Source: Pantoea eucrina (GTDB lineage: Bacteria > Pseudomonadota > Gammaproteobacteria > Enterobacterales > Enterobacteriaceae). From it: a DNA stretch of 64,000 nt. This document shows positions 41,561 to 51,016 of this stretch, piece after piece. The stretch lies in NCBI RefSeq assembly GCF_001691555.1, contig NZ_MAYN01000004.1, forward strand, positions 1 through 64,000, in the 5' to 3' direction. Within the stretch, counting starts at the first letter, position 1. Every line of letters begins with the position of its first letter. The translations under genes were made by a program, and so were the position numbers. The notes beneath the pieces are model-generated. The model ran no database searches. It was not told the DNA's origin and was given only the letters and a program-made list of their open reading frames with translations.

Positions 41561-41672
41561 TTTCTCTGCTCGTATTGTCCAATTCTCAGCTGCTTATCAT
41601 CGCAGCTGATGGTGTAAAAGCAACAGGAAATATCGGACAGAGTGGCCGCGCAGGCCGTCAGAAAAGAGATGC

Positions 41673-44231
41673 TCAGTGCACCTGATAACGCGGCATAAAA
41701 TCGCCGTTATCGTTGTCCGGCGGGGTCGCACAGAGCTGCGTCAGCGTCTGGCTGCGGAACGGGATCACCTGAAAACGGTCGCCGGTGTTCACGATTTGAT
41801 AAAACTGCGGCAGATTGAAATTGATAAAGCTTGAGCCGTAGGTAAAGCGATCGTGTGATGAAGAGTAGAAGCGGCTGACGTCGCGCACCAGCTCCTCTTT
41901 ACTGCCCTCACAGTGGTGGTAAATCTCCACGCGATTGCTCTCGTCGAGAATATAGATGTTGAATCCGCGATCGTCGCTGGTGTCTTCAAAGAAAAACTGA
42001 ATGATGCCTTCGCTGGCGTAGCCGTTTACCACCGGCGGCAGCGGGGTCTGATTCGATTCCACTTTGATTGATAATCCATGCAGCTTGTTATTGGAAATCG
42101 CACCGTAAAACTCTACCGCGTTCTCCAGCTTCTGTACCGAGACGCTCATGCGCTCAAAGAAGAGCCCCCAGGTTTGTCCCGCGACGCGAATCGCTTTGAA
42201 GCGACCCGGCTCCTGCCGCGTACTCGACAGGCGCAGCTCGATGCACTCTGACACCAGCTGCTGTACCCGCGTGCGGATCAGGCCACGCAGATGCTGACTG
42301 TAGCAAAATACCTCAACCGTATCGGGCGGGGCGGCATCCTGATGCATCTTACCCAGAATGGTTTTCAGCGCGTCAATCATCGCCTGTTCACCGCTGAAAT
42401 GCAGGGTGCGTACTTCATTCCACGAGTTACGGTAGAGCAGATCGACACTGCCAATCAGGCACTGCTGCTGCTGACCAAAGCTGAAGACGTCCAGCTTGCG
42501 GAAATCAAAGTGCACGACCTGATTGCGGAATGCGGCAGTGGGATCGTGCTCAAGATTGACAATGATCGCCAGATGACGAATTTCACACGGGCTGTAAAGT
42601 GCTTTTGGCGTTGGTGCCGGCAGGCGCAGCGGAAAGTGGCCAGAGACATCGCTGACCAGCTCCTGCAGACGTGCCAGATCGCACAGCTCATTCCCTTTAA
42701 TATGCAGCCGCGTTTTCTGCGTCAGTAAGCCGTTGAACCATGCCCACGCCACCAGCTTGTTCAGATAACGGTTATATTCCAGCGGCTGATGGCTGATAAT
42801 TGAACTCATATCCGGCGACTGGTTATAGAGATACCAGCCTGACCGGTTAGCACGCCCGGCGGGCACGTGGATAAAGGTCAGATTTTCTTCTGACAAATCA
42901 GGGGATATTTGCGGGTTGACCAGCGTGACCTTACCCGGCAGCGCTTCAAAAGCGGCATACAGTTTACGCGTCAGCACGCCGATATCCTGCGGGCTGGCAC
43001 TGACGCTTAAATTGTTCCGGCGCGCAAAGCGGATCAGGTTACGATAGCTCTGCATCATCGCATCCAGCAGCTCATTATGCGCTTCGCGCACGCGCTCGAT
43101 CTTCCACCCGGCACGGTTGTCCAGTACGGCGAGTTTCTCTTCGTCCCAGCCCCAGGATTTTACCAGCTGCAGCAGGATTTCGCGCCGCCAGCCGTTGCGG
43201 GCGTGCTGATCGTCTCCGGAAAGCTTCTCGCACACTTTCAGATAGAAGCAGCGCCGCACCAGGTCCAGGCGGGCGTGATCTTCCACGCTGGTCAGATAGC
43301 GCGTAACCCGCTCCAGCATCATGCAGTAGGGATCCAGCCCGAAACTAACGATTTCGCCTTCATGCAGGCGCTGTCTGATATCCATCGCCAGCAGCTGCGT
43401 ATTCGGATACTCCCAGCTGTACGCCTCCAGTAGCAGCGTTTTCAGGACAGCTTTATAGGGCGAGTCGATACTTTTATAGAGCTGCCACAGGCTGGCGCCA
43501 AAATACTCTTCTGCCGACAGCGTACCGAGGCCGCCTAAATCGAGCCATTCGTTAGGAGTCAGTACGCCCTGGGAATAGAGTGACATGACATAGTCGTCAT
43601 AATGATGCTCTTCCTCATTCGGCACCATATTCCACAGAATGCGCTTGCCTGCCATGCGCACCGCCGTGCGATAGAACTCATCAAGCAACAGAATATGCTG
43701 GGTCGATCCGCAATCTTCGCCCCCGAGGCTGCCGCTCTCATTATGTCGAAAGCGGTTTTCATCAATGAGGAAAAAGCTGACTTCCACACCCATTGACACA
43801 CACCATTTCTGTAACAGCGTACACTTACGCTGCAGGGCCAGACGCTCTTCATTATCAAGCCAGGAGTGGTGGCATACCCAGATATCCAGATCGGACACGC
43901 TGTTCTGTCCGACTGACGAGGTGCTGCCCATAGAGTAGATAGCGGTAATTGGCCGTTCACCCTCAGCCGCAGGCGTCAGATCTGTCGCAGGCTTACCGGT
44001 GACGGTATGCAACAGCTGCTGTTGCTGTTCATCAGGCGTGAAAAAGCAGACGCCGTGTGGAACGTTACCTTCAACGTAACCCGGCATCAGAGGATGATGA
44101 TAGTGCAGTAATGTTGGCAGCAGACTGTAGACGTGCTGGAAGGCAGGCCCCATAGCAGCCAGCGCGCGGTCAACGCGCAGCTGGTTAATTGCATCCAGTC
44201 TCTGTTTAAGTGTCTCAATGTAGAGGTACAA
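41673..44231 (-). CDS. cyaA: Class I adenylate cyclase CyaA
   Basis: CyaA makes cAMP from ATP and is activated by phosphorylated EIIA-Glc. The 852-residue reading starts with TTG at 44231, as in E. coli, where TTG and the preceding CAGGCG sequence are also conserved. The N-terminal catalytic half holds [20 protein letters not shown] (nucleotidyltransferase Asp pair) near residues 90-110. The C-terminal half is the glucose-sensitive regulatory region. cyaY, which normally follows convergently, is absent: only 112 bp separate the stop from lptM. Confidence 0.97.
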   Translation of the reverse strand: MYLYIETLKQRLDAINQLRVDRALAAMGPAFQHVYSLLPTLLHYHHPLMPGYVEGNVPHGVCFFTPDEQQQQLLHTVTGKPATDLTPAAEGERPITAIYSMGSTSSVGQNSVSDLDIWVCHHSWLDNEERLALQRKCTLLQKWCVSMGVEVSFFLIDENRFRHNESGSLGGEDCGSTQHILLLDEFYRTAVRMAGKRILWNMVPNEEEHHYDDYVMSLYSQGVLTPNEWLDLGGLGTLSAEEYFGASLWQLYKSIDSPYKAVLKTLLLEAYSWEYPNTQLLAMDIRQRLHEGEIVSFGLDPYCMMLERVTRYLTSVEDHARLDLVRRCFYLKVCEKLSGDDQHARNGWRREILLQLVKSWGWDEEKLAVLDNRAGWKIERVREAHNELLDAMMQSYRNLIRFARRNNLSVSASPQDIGVLTRKLYAAFEALPGKVTLVNPQISPDLSEENLTFIHVPAGRANRSGWYLYNQSPDMSSIISHQPLEYNRYLNKLVAWAWFNGLLTQKTRLHIKGNELCDLARLQELVSDVSGHFPLRLPAPTPKALYSPCEIRHLAIIVNLEHDPTAAFRNQVVHFDFRKLDVFSFGQQQQCLIGSVDLLYRNSWNEVRTLHFSGEQAMIDALKTILGKMHQDAAPPDTVEVFCYSQHLRGLIRTRVQQLVSECIELRLSSTRQEPGRFKAIRVAGQTWGLFFERMSVSVQKLENAVEFYGAISNNKLHGLSIKVESNQTPLPPVVNGYASEGIIQFFFEDTSDDRGFNIYILDESNRVEIYHHCEGSKEELVRDVSRFYSSSHDRFTYGSSFINFNLPQFYQIVNTGDRFQVIPFRSQTLTQLCATPPDNDNGDFMPRYQVH

Positions 44232-44323
44232 GACGTTTCGCCTGATTGTCCCAGTGTTAAGCACCCTGCTTCCAGCGTTTGCCATTTTAATAATAAGGTG
44301 TGCAGGCAAATCATTGCTGGAAA

Positions 44324-44339
44324 CGTGATCAATCTAACA
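44324..44339. promoter_or_regulatory. CRP site over the cyaA promoter
   Basis: On the minus strand TGTTA-N6-TCACG overlaps the -10 element of the main cyaA promoter and matches the E. coli cyaAP2 CRP site in sequence and position. Bound cAMP-CRP would repress cyaA and so limit cAMP. Confidence 0.85.
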
Positions 44340-44359
44340 CCAGAAGGATTGACCGTAAA
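44331..44359 (-). promoter_or_regulatory. cyaA P2-type promoter
   Basis: -35 TTTACG at 44359-44354, 17-bp spacer, -10 TAGATT at 44336-44331 on the minus strand. The flanking sequence closely resembles E. coli cyaAP2. Confidence 0.8.
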
Positions 44360-44539
44360 GAAAGTTGCGCTACCTGATAGTTTAGCATCTGCCACGGGGC
44401 AACCCGCTTTTTTTGCGCCGCGCCTGATGAGGAGTGGCGAGCCACAGATGAATAGTGCGGCCTTTTCAATCCGTTGAAACTGACAGCATTCCCCTATCGA
44501 TGATAGGATAATCGATGAACGATCAAAATGGTTAACGGT

Positions 44540-45481
44540 ATGTTAAACAAAATTTTCAGAATTGCTACCCGTCAAAGTCCTCTCGCACTCTGGCAGGCAC
44601 AATATGTTCAGCAACGCCTGATGGCAGCTCATCCCGGCCTGCAGGTAGAGCTGGTGCCGATGGTGACCAAAGGCGATGTTATTCTCGATACCCCGCTGGC
44701 AAAAGTGGGCGGCAAGGGTTTGTTCGTTAAAGAGCTGGAACAGGCCATGCTGGAGAATCGCGCCGATCTGGCGGTGCATTCCATGAAAGATGTGCCGGTT
44801 AACTTTCCGGAAGGCCTTGGGCTGGTGACCATCTGCGAGCGTGAAGATCCACGCGACGCCTTTGTCTCTAATCGGTATAACGCGATCGATGAACTGCCGC
44901 AGGGCGCGGTGGTAGGCACCTCCAGCCTGCGTCGCCAGTGTCAGCTGAGCGCACGCCGGCCCGACCTGGTTATCCGTTCGCTGCGGGGCAATGTCGGCAC
45001 CCGCCTCGGCAAACTGGATGCGGGTGAATATGATGCCATCATTCTGGCCGCTGCCGGCCTGAAACGCCTTGGACTGGAAGATCGCATTCGTCAGGCGCTG
45101 CCTGCAGAGCTGTCGCTGCCCGCCGTGGGACAGGGCGCAGTAGGCATTGAGTGCCGGCTTGATGACAGCGCGTTAATTACGCTGCTGGAAGCGCTGAATC
45201 ACAGTGAGACCGCAGTATGCGTGCGTGCTGAACGCGCCATGAACACCCGGCTTGAGGGCGGATGTCAGGTGCCGATCGGCAGTTTTGCCGTACTGGAAGA
45301 TGACCAGCTCTGGCTGCGTGGTCTGGTGGGCGCGCCCGACGGCAGCCAGATGGTTACCGGTGAGCGCCGCGGTCCGCGTGAGCAGGCGGAGCAGATGGGC
45401 ATTTCACTGGCTGAAGAGCTGCTGAATAAGGGTGCCCGTGAAATTCTGCATGAGGTCTATCAGGGACAGCCGCCGGTATGA
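44540..45481 (+). CDS. hemC: Porphobilinogen deaminase HemC
   Basis: HemC joins four porphobilinogen units into hydroxymethylbilane in heme synthesis. The 313-residue reading from ATG 44540 equals the E. coli length; an ATG four codons upstream is the alternative. [35 protein letters not shown] and the dipyrromethane cofactor Cys in EGGCQVPIG are present. A possible promoter is CTGACA at 44480-44485 with TAGGAT at 44504-44509 (18-bp spacer, weak). It is divergent from cyaA and overlaps hemD by 4 bp. Confidence 0.97.
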   Translation: MLNKIFRIATRQSPLALWQAQYVQQRLMAAHPGLQVELVPMVTKGDVILDTPLAKVGGKGLFVKELEQAMLENRADLAVHSMKDVPVNFPEGLGLVTICEREDPRDAFVSNRYNAIDELPQGAVVGTSSLRRQCQLSARRPDLVIRSLRGNVGTRLGKLDAGEYDAIILAAAGLKRLGLEDRIRQALPAELSLPAVGQGAVGIECRLDDSALITLLEALNHSETAVCVRAERAMNTRLEGGCQVPIGSFAVLEDDQLWLRGLVGAPDGSQMVTGERRGPREQAEQMGISLAEELLNKGAREILHEVYQGQPPV

Positions 45482-46218
45482 CTATTCTCGTGACCCGTCC
45501 GGAACCGGCTGCCAGCGAACTGGTTGCGCGCCTGCGCAGCCTGGGCAAGCTGGCGTGGGCGTTCCCGCTGATTGAATTTACGCCGGGTCGCGATTTAGCA
45601 CAGTTACCGCAACAGCTGACGGCGCTGCGGCCGGGCGATTTGGTTTTTCTGCTATCACAGCAGGTGGTGCATTTTGCACAACCGGCGCTGCAGCACAGCC
45701 AGACAGTCTGGCCCGCGGCCGCTGATTACTATGCGATTGGCCGCTCAACTGCGCTGGCGCTGCACACCGTCACAAATCTCAAAGTAGACTATCCTCATGC
45801 GCGGGAGACCAGCGAAGAGCTGGTTCGCCTGCAGCGTCTGCAGCAGGTCAGCGGCAAGCGCGCGCTGATCCTGCGCGGCAGTCCCGGTCGGGAATTATTA
45901 GCTGAAACTCTCATCGCACGTGGCGCAGAAGTGCAATACTGTGAGTGCTATCAGCGCAATGAGAAGCACTATGACGGCGCTATCGAGGGCCGGCGCTGGC
46001 GCGACCGCGGGATTACCACGCTGGTAGTGACCAGCGGTGAAATGTTAAAACAACTCCATGCACTGTTTCCGCCAATCGACCGGCGGGAGTGGTTACTGCA
46101 CTGTCGACTGGTGGTCGTCAGTGAACGTTTGGCTACCCAGGCCGCTGAAGCGGGCTGGCAGGAGATAGACGTAGCCGATGGTGCCGATAACGACGCGCTG
46201 CTGCGTGCGTTACGCTGA
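45478..46218 (+). CDS. hemD: Uroporphyrinogen-III synthase HemD
   Basis: HemD closes and inverts ring D of hydroxymethylbilane. The 246-residue protein (same as E. coli) is poorly conserved as a family, but shows ILVTRPEPA at the N-terminus, [17 protein letters not shown], and VVTSGEML in the second domain. Its ATG overlaps the hemC stop (ATGA), so the two are coupled. Confidence 0.95.
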   Translation: MTILVTRPEPAASELVARLRSLGKLAWAFPLIEFTPGRDLAQLPQQLTALRPGDLVFLLSQQVVHFAQPALQHSQTVWPAAADYYAIGRSTALALHTVTNLKVDYPHARETSEELVRLQRLQQVSGKRALILRGSPGRELLAETLIARGAEVQYCECYQRNEKHYDGAIEGRRWRDRGITTLVVTSGEMLKQLHALFPPIDRREWLLHCRLVVVSERLATQAAEAGWQEIDVADGADNDALLRALR

Positions 46219-46241
46219 ACTTAACAATGGGATGAGCCACA

Positions 46242-47372
46242 ATGACGGAACACAAAGCTTCCTCCGCCATGGTTGAAGAAACTACCCCAGCGGACACTTC
46301 CCCGACGCCAGAAAACCAGCCGCCACGCGAAAAACAGCGCGATGGCCGGGTATTGAGCGCGGTGGCAATTGTAATTGCGCTGGCGATTGGCGCAGGCCTT
46401 TACCTGAACGGGAAACACCAGGCCGATGTACAGGCTCAGACTAACCAGCAGCTCAGTGAGCAGCTCAGCGCGCTGCAGCAGCAGCTTGGCAGCGACAAGC
46501 GCCAGCTGACGCAGCAGCTCACTGACGCCGGCACCGCCCTGCAGGAAGCGCGCACCAAGCAGGATAACAGCGCAAAAGAGCTGGAGACGCTGCGTGAAAA
46601 AGTCGCCACTATCTCAGGTAACGACACCCGCACCTGGCTGCTGGCGCAAGCCGACTATCTCGTGAAACTGGCGGGTCGCAAGCTCTGGAGCGATCAGGAT
46701 GTCACCACGGCCGCTGCTCTGCTGAAAAGCGCTGATACCAGCCTGGCTGAGATGAACGATCCCAGCATGACCACTGTCCGCCGGGCGCTGACGCAGGATA
46801 TCAGCTCGCTTTCAACCGTCAGCCAGGTCGACTACGACGGCATTATCCTGAAACTGAATCAGCTCTCTAACGGTGTAGACAATCTGCGCCTGGCGGACGA
46901 TGACAACGACGATGCGCCCATGGACAGCGATGGCGGTGAACTCTCTGGCTCGTTGCGTGAATGGCGGCAGAACCTGGTGAAGAGCTGGCATAACTTTATG
47001 GATGATTTCATTACTATCCGCCGCCGCGATAATACTGCTCAGCCGCTTCTGGCTCCTAACCAGGACGTCTATCTGCGTGAGAATATTCGTTCGCGTCTGC
47101 TGATCGCCGCGCAGGCAGTACCGCGTCACCAGGAAGAGATCTATAAACAGTCGCTGGATGCGGTATCAAGCTGGGTACGCGCCTGGTATGACACCAACGA
47201 TGCAGCGACCCGGGCGTTTCTTGCACAGCTGGATGAGCTGAGCCAGCAGACCATCTCTATGGACGTGCCGGATTCGCTGGAGAGTCAGCCGCTGCTGGAA
47301 AAACTGATGCAAACGCGCGTGCGCAATCTGCTGGCGCAGCCATCGGTTGCGGCTGAACAACAGGGAGGCTGA
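46242..47372 (+). CDS. hemX: Heme-operon membrane protein HemX
   Basis: HemX is a single-span inner-membrane protein of unclear role. It was once called a uroporphyrinogen methyltransferase, but it lacks that domain. The 376 residues begin with an acidic/Pro-rich cytoplasmic part, then a membrane helix at about 41-62 and a Gln-rich coiled coil (about 65-125) before the conserved [18 protein letters not shown] domain. It lies 23 bp after hemD and 2 bp before hemY. Confidence 0.94.
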   Translation: MTEHKASSAMVEETTPADTSPTPENQPPREKQRDGRVLSAVAIVIALAIGAGLYLNGKHQADVQAQTNQQLSEQLSALQQQLGSDKRQLTQQLTDAGTALQEARTKQDNSAKELETLREKVATISGNDTRTWLLAQADYLVKLAGRKLWSDQDVTTAAALLKSADTSLAEMNDPSMTTVRRALTQDISSLSTVSQVDYDGIILKLNQLSNGVDNLRLADDDNDDAPMDSDGGELSGSLREWRQNLVKSWHNFMDDFITIRRRDNTAQPLLAPNQDVYLRENIRSRLLIAAQAVPRHQEEIYKQSLDAVSSWVRAWYDTNDAATRAFLAQLDELSQQTISMDVPDSLESQPLLEKLMQTRVRNLLAQPSVAAEQQGG

Positions 47373-47374
47373 CC

Positions 47375-48571
47375 ATGCTAAAAGTACTGGTACTTTTCCT
47401 GCTGTTGCTGGCCGGCGTCGTGCTGGGCCCGATGGTAGCCGGGCATCAGGGTTATGTGCTGATCCAGACTGATAACTGGAATATTGAGACCAGCGTGACG
47501 GGGCTGGGGATTATCCTGATCCTGAGCCTGCTGGTGATTCTGCTGGCAGAGTGGATCCTGCGCCGTCTGTTCCGCACCGGCGTCCGCACGCGCGGCTGGT
47601 TCACCGGCCGTAAACGTCGCAGCGCACAGCGTCATACGCAGCATGCGCTGATGAAGCTGGCTGAAGGTGACTATCAGCAGGCAGAGAAGCTGCTGGCGAA
47701 AAATGCCGATCACGCCGATCAGCCGGTAGCAAACTATCTGCTTGCGGCCGAAGCGGCACAGCAGCGCGGCGATGAAAGCCGGGCTAATCAGCATCTGGAG
47801 CGCGCCTCCGAACTGGCAGATAACAATACTATTCCGGTAGAGATCACCCGGGTACGGTTGCAGCTGGCACGCAATGAAGATCATGCGGCGCGTCACGGTG
47901 TCGACCGTTTGCTGGAGGTCGCGCCGCGTCATCCGGAAGTGCTGCGTCTGGCAGAGCAGGCCTATATTCGTACCGGTGCCTGGGGCGCCCTGCTGGATAT
48001 TCTGCCGGTGATGCAAAAAGCCCGGATTAACGATGATGCACAGCGTCATGCGCTGCAGCAGCAGGCGTGGCTGGGATTAATGAACCAGGCGATGGCCGAT
48101 CAGGGTAGCGAGGGCCTGAAGCGCTGGTGGCAGAGTCAGAGTCGCAAGACGCGACAGGAAACTGCGCTGCAGGTGGCCATGAGCGAGCATCTGATCGAGT
48201 GCAACGATCCCGATACGGCTCAGGATATTGTGCTGGATGGTCTGAAAAAGCAGTATGACGATCGGCTGGTGCTGCTGATGCCGCGCATCAAAAGCGGCAA
48301 TCCTGATGCGCTGGAGAAAGCGCTGCGTCAGCAGATCAAACAGCATGGCGCCACGCCGCTGCTGCACAGTACGCTCGGGCAGTTGCTGATGCGCCACGGT
48401 GAGTGGCAACAGGCCGCTGATGCGTTTGAGCAGGCGCTGGCGCAGCGTCCTGATGCGTTTGATTATGCCTGGCTGGCGGATGTCTACGATCGCCTGCAGC
48501 GTCCGGAGGATGCGGCCAGCATGCGTCGCGAGGGCCTGCTGCTGACGCTGAAGAATAATCCGGCCACCTGA
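47375..48571 (+). CDS. hemY: Heme-operon TPR membrane protein HemY
   Basis: HemY has two N-terminal membrane helices (about residues 3-21 and 41-63) and TPR-type repeats from about residue 85 to the end (KLAEGDYQQAEKLLAKN; LGQLLMRHGEWQQAADAFEQAL). It is thought to take part in late heme biosynthesis or cofactor assembly. The 398 residues equal E. coli HemY. It ends the hemCDXY operon and is followed by a strong terminator. Confidence 0.95.
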   Translation: MLKVLVLFLLLLAGVVLGPMVAGHQGYVLIQTDNWNIETSVTGLGIILILSLLVILLAEWILRRLFRTGVRTRGWFTGRKRRSAQRHTQHALMKLAEGDYQQAEKLLAKNADHADQPVANYLLAAEAAQQRGDESRANQHLERASELADNNTIPVEITRVRLQLARNEDHAARHGVDRLLEVAPRHPEVLRLAEQAYIRTGAWGALLDILPVMQKARINDDAQRHALQQQAWLGLMNQAMADQGSEGLKRWWQSQSRKTRQETALQVAMSEHLIECNDPDTAQDIVLDGLKKQYDDRLVLLMPRIKSGNPDALEKALRQQIKQHGATPLLHSTLGQLLMRHGEWQQAADAFEQALAQRPDAFDYAWLADVYDRLQRPEDAASMRREGLLLTLKNNPAT

Positions 48572-48591
48572 TTTATGCTTGTTGTTTGTCT

Positions 48592-48617
48592 GCCGGGCTT
48601 GTCCCGGCTTTTTTTTT
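48592..48617 (+). terminator. Rho-independent terminator of hemCDXY
   Basis: GCCGGG/CCCGGC stem (48592-48597 and 48603-48608), loop CTTGT, then nine T residues at 48609-48617. Confidence 0.92.
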
Positions 48618-48650
48618 GCCTGAACCCTGCCCGCTGCCCCGAAAACAGAT

Positions 48651-48847
48651 AAAAAAACACCTGCCAGAAGCAGGTGTAAGATCAGGTCATAAGACAACTG
48701 ATGGTATCCGACTCAACGTAATGTCCGTCTAACTACAGTAGCGCAGAGCGTTACTGCCAGGCTGGACAACGGATACCGTAAGGGGCTCTGCATCATTCCC
48801 AGGTTTATGTCGCATACGCGGACATAAGAGGTGGAATGAGCATCTAC
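48651..48847 (-). ncRNA. glmZ: Small regulatory RNA GlmZ
   Basis: The minus strand from 48847 begins GTAGATGCTCATTCCA, the 5' end of E. coli GlmZ as I recall it, and continues with CAGAGCC and the stem-forming regions. It ends in the terminator ACACCTGC/GCAGGTGT (48677-48657) plus a run of U at 48656-48651. The length of about 197 nt is near E. coli's 207. GlmZ base-pairs with and activates glmS mRNA with Hfq, and RapZ/RNase E inactivates it. The candidate pairing segment is AGTTGTCTTATGACCTG at 48699-48683. Position next to hemY agrees with E. coli. A sigma-54 promoter lies upstream. Confidence 0.9.
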
Positions 48848-48859
48848 GACAGGAAGTAT

Positions 48860-48875
48860 TGCACAAGATGTGCCA
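48860..48875 (-). promoter_or_regulatory. Sigma-54 promoter of glmZ
   Basis: On the minus strand TGGCACATCTTGTGCA has the -24 GG and -12 GC dinucleotides exactly 10 nt apart, the essential sigma-54 spacing. It places +1 at about 48847, the GlmZ 5' end. In enterobacteria glmZ and glmY can be transcribed from sigma-54 promoters activated by GlrR. Confidence 0.8.
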
Positions 48876-48982
48876 GATTGGCATTTTTCTTAAAAAGAGG
48901 TTATCCGTCAGCGTGTTAACCCAGTTCTCAAATGGCACACGAAGAATAAATCCTGCTATAAGACCCCGATTGGCGTTACTTT

Positions 48983-49000
48983 CGTCGCAAAATAACGACA
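48983..49000. promoter_or_regulatory. GlrR-like activator site 1 of glmZ
   Basis: CGTC-N10-GACA matches the GlrR consensus TGTC-N10-GACA with one mismatch. It lies about 110 bp upstream of the sigma-54 promoter, a normal enhancer distance. Confidence 0.65.
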
Positions 49001-49030
49001 GCCAAACCCTTTTTTAGAAAAACTCCATTT

Positions 49031-49043
49031 TATCAAAAGATTA
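49031..49043. promoter_or_regulatory. IHF-like site in glmZ upstream region
   Basis: TATCAAAAGATTA fits the IHF consensus WATCAANNNNTTR without mismatch. It lies between the two GlrR-like sites. IHF bending is known for the glmY/glmZ sigma-54 promoters. Confidence 0.6.
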
Positions 49044-49045
49044 TA

Positions 49046-49063
49046 CGTCGCAAAAAGGTGACA
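49046..49063. promoter_or_regulatory. GlrR-like activator site 2 of glmZ
   Basis: A second CGTC-N10-GACA, 63 bp from the first (six helical turns), so both sites face the same side of the DNA. Together with the IHF-like site this supports a GlrR enhancer. Confidence 0.65.
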
Positions 49064-49124
49064 AAAGCGCACAGGACCCATTCATACAGTCTTTAGTACA
49101 AGATCGTATCGCACGTATTTTTAA

Positions 49125-49565
49125 CCAGGGCGCCATGAATGGCGCCCCTGCGAAACCGTATCGCGTGTTTTCTGCAGGGGTCGCATTCATGCGACCCTGG
49201 CCGCAAACCGTATTGCGTGTTTAAACCACGGCGTCATTACGTACCGCACCCGTTTTAAACCAGGGCGCCATGAATGGCGCCCCTGCGAAACCGTATCGCA
49301 TGTTTTCTGTAGGGGTCGCATTCATGCGACCCTGGCCGCAAACCGTATCGCGTGTTTAAACCACGGCGTCATTATGTATCGCACCCGTTTTAAACCAGGG
49401 CACCATGAATGGCGTCATTACGTACCGCACCCGTTTTAAACCAGGGCGCCATGAATGGCGCCCCTACGAAATCGTATCGCGCGTTTTCTGTAGGGGTCGC
49501 ATTTATGCGACCCTGGCCGCAAACCGTATCGCGTATTTTCTGCAGGGTTCGCATTTATGCGACGC
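49125..49565. repeat. Palindromic repeat array B (paired hairpins)
   Basis: Full 76-bp units start at 49125, 49260 and 49441; a truncated unit starts at 49395, and a right-half remnant ends at 49565. Each unit joins GGGCGCCAT-GA-ATGGCGCCC to GGGTCGCAT-TC-ATGCGACCC by a longer middle segment. Relative to array A the second arm carries a G:C to T:A change on both sides, so the stem is kept. ACCGCACCCGTTT (49243, 49424) is the inverted form of the array A linker word. Array B lies between the glmZ enhancer region and the tRNA operon terminator, where E. coli has aslA/aslB. Confidence 0.9.
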
Positions 49566-49598
49566 GCGTTGTGAGGTGTTCTGAATTGCGCACAAACG

Positions 49599-49628
49599 AA
49601 AAAAGCCTGCTTTTTCAAGCAGGCTTTT
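49599..49628 (-). terminator. Rho-independent terminator of the tRNA operon
   Basis: On the minus strand AAAAGCCTGCTT/AAGCAGGCTTTT (49628-49617 and 49612-49601) with loop GAAA and further T residues. It lies 6 bp after the 3' end of the proline tRNA. Confidence 0.9.
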
Positions 49629-49634
49629 CGAATA

Positions 49635-49711
49635 TGGTCGGCGAGAGAGGATTCGAACCTCCGACCCACTGGTCCCAAACCAGTTGCGCTACCAAGCTGC
49701 GCTACTCGCCG
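49635..49711 (-). tRNA. proM: tRNA-Pro (UGG)
   Basis: A 77-nt cloverleaf read on the minus strand, with encoded CCA at 49637-49635. The anticodon loop contains TGG in CTGGTTTGGGACCAG, and the T-loop GGTTCGAATCC is intact. It is the last of four tRNAs in the argX-hisR-leuT-proM order. Confidence 0.97.
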
Positions 49712-49749
49712 ATTTTTTACTTCTTTACTTCTGTTACTAAAATTCTGCC

Positions 49750-49836
49750 TGGTGCGAAGAGAGGGACTTGAACCCTCACGTCCGTAAGAACACTAACACC
49801 TGAAGCTAGCGCGTCTACCAATTCCGCCACCTTCGC
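49750..49836 (-). tRNA. leuT: tRNA-Leu (CAG)
   Basis: An 87-nt class II tRNA with a long variable arm, encoded CCA at 49752-49750, anticodon CAG in GCTTCAGGTG and T-arm GGTTCAAGTCC. Third tRNA of the operon. Confidence 0.97.
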
Positions 49837-49852
49837 ATGTCCCAGCAAAATC

Positions 49853-49928
49853 TGGGGTGGCTAATGGGACTCGAACCCACGACAACTGGAATCACAATCC
49901 AGGGCTCTACCAACTGAGCTATAGCCAC
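49853..49928 (-). tRNA. hisR: tRNA-His (GUG)
   Basis: A 76-nt tRNA with the extra 5' G typical of tRNA-His (GTGGCTAT start), anticodon GTG in GGATTGTGATTCC, T-arm GGTTCGAGTCC and encoded CCA at 49855-49853. Second tRNA of the operon. Confidence 0.97.
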
Positions 49929-50018
49929 CATAATTCTGGTGCGTAAGCTGTTACGCTTACTATTCACTGCATAACGCGGTTAAAACCAACCACCGAAGCT
50001 CTTGCGCCCAAAAGAAAA

Positions 50019-50095
<77 letters not shown>

Positions 50096-50116
50096 GTAGC
50101 GCCGTTGCGGATGGGC

Positions 50117-50145
50117 ATACTACGTATTTGGCTTCACCCTGTCCA
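50117..50145 (-). promoter_or_regulatory. Promoter of argX-hisR-leuT-proM
   Basis: -35 TGGACA at 50145-50140, 17-bp spacer, -10 TAGTAT at 50122-50117, then the GC-rich discriminator GCCCATCC typical of stringently controlled stable RNA promoters. Confidence 0.75.
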
Positions 50146-50226
50146 GTGCTTTTTAAAGAAAAAAACGCGTTTGGTTATGGTTTGTGCATTCCGTCGATAA
50201 ATAGCGCAATTTCACGCTTATACGCT

Positions 50227-50250
50227 AAAAAATTGCTGGATTAATCAGCA
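50227..50250 (-). terminator. Probable terminator of the wec operon
   Basis: Minus-strand stem TGCTG/CAGCA (50250-50246 and 50238-50234) with a 7-nt loop, then A and six T residues (50232-50227). The stem is short, so efficiency may be modest. It lies 3 bp after the wecG stop. Confidence 0.6.
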
Positions 50251-50253
50251 GCC

Positions 50254-50988
50254 TCAGAGATCGCCGCGCCAGTGGTAGCGCAAATATTTCAGCAGCTTGA
50301 GTTGCCGGCGCCAGCGCGAAGGCTGACGGATCAGTCGATAGAGCCACTCCAGCCCCAGACGCTGCCAGAGATGCGGCGCGCGGGTAACGTTGCCGGTGAA
50401 AACATCATACGTGCCGCCTACCCCCATATAGAGCGCATCAGGCCAGTGCTGACGGCAGTCGCGCATCAGAAGTTCCTGCCGTGGCGATCCCTGCGCTACG
50501 GTAACTATTTTGGCACCGCTTGCGGCGATACGCGCAAACAGCGCCTCGCGTTCAGCCGGGGCGAAGTAGCCGTTCTGGCTACCGACAATGTTCACGTTCC
50601 ACTGACGCTGCAGTTTGTCACAGGTCTCCTGCAGCACCTGCTCGCGGCCGCCAATTAAAAACACCGGGATCCCGGCGCGTCCGGCGCGCTCCATCAGCGC
50701 CTCCCACAGATCGGCACCGGCAATGCGGCTGACCTGCAGTTGCGGATACTTTTTGCGCAGCGAGCGGACAATGCTGATGCCATCCGGATATTTGAATTCT
50801 GCTTCGCCAATCAGCGCGCGCAGCTGCGCATCTTCTTCCAGCGTCAGCATCTTTTCAGCATTGATTGCAATCAGCGTACCGCGGCGGGGCGTATTGTCAG
50901 GCAGCAGAAAGCTGACAAAGCTCTCCATATCATTAAAAGCATGCAGCTCAACGCCGCGTATAACGTAGTGCGGCTCAGTGGTAGTCAT
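50254..50988 (-). CDS. wecG: UDP-N-acetyl-D-mannosaminuronic acid transferase WecG
   Basis: WecG adds ManNAcA to GlcNAc-PP-undecaprenol (lipid I to lipid II of ECA). The 244-residue reading from ATG 50988 has GGAAG nine nt upstream; an ATG at 50997 sits too close to that site. WecG/TagA/CpsF family motifs are seen: [43 protein letters not shown] and [12 protein letters not shown]. It is the last gene of the operon and lies 28 bp after wzyE. Confidence 0.96.
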   Translation of the reverse strand: MTTTEPHYVIRGVELHAFNDMESFVSFLLPDNTPRRGTLIAINAEKMLTLEEDAQLRALIGEAEFKYPDGISIVRSLRKKYPQLQVSRIAGADLWEALMERAGRAGIPVFLIGGREQVLQETCDKLQRQWNVNIVGSQNGYFAPAEREALFARIAASGAKIVTVAQGSPRQELLMRDCRQHWPDALYMGVGGTYDVFTGNVTRAPHLWQRLGLEWLYRLIRQPSRWRRQLKLLKYLRYHWRGDL

Positions 50989-51016
50989 GGTTTTCATCTT
51001 CCGTTTTGCACCGTGA

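Noticed and set aside
40503-41582. Longer dapF reading with 85 extra N-terminal residues
   Set aside because: The extension overlaps lptM in another frame, has low-complexity composition and lacks similarity; the start at 41327 has a good ribosome site and the family length.
49125-49771. Possible CRISPR array, and a 120-codon plus-strand ORF starting at 49409
   Set aside because: The spacers are not unique, the units are double palindromes of unequal spacing, and no cas genes are near. The ORF runs through repeats, a terminator and the antisense of tRNA-Pro.
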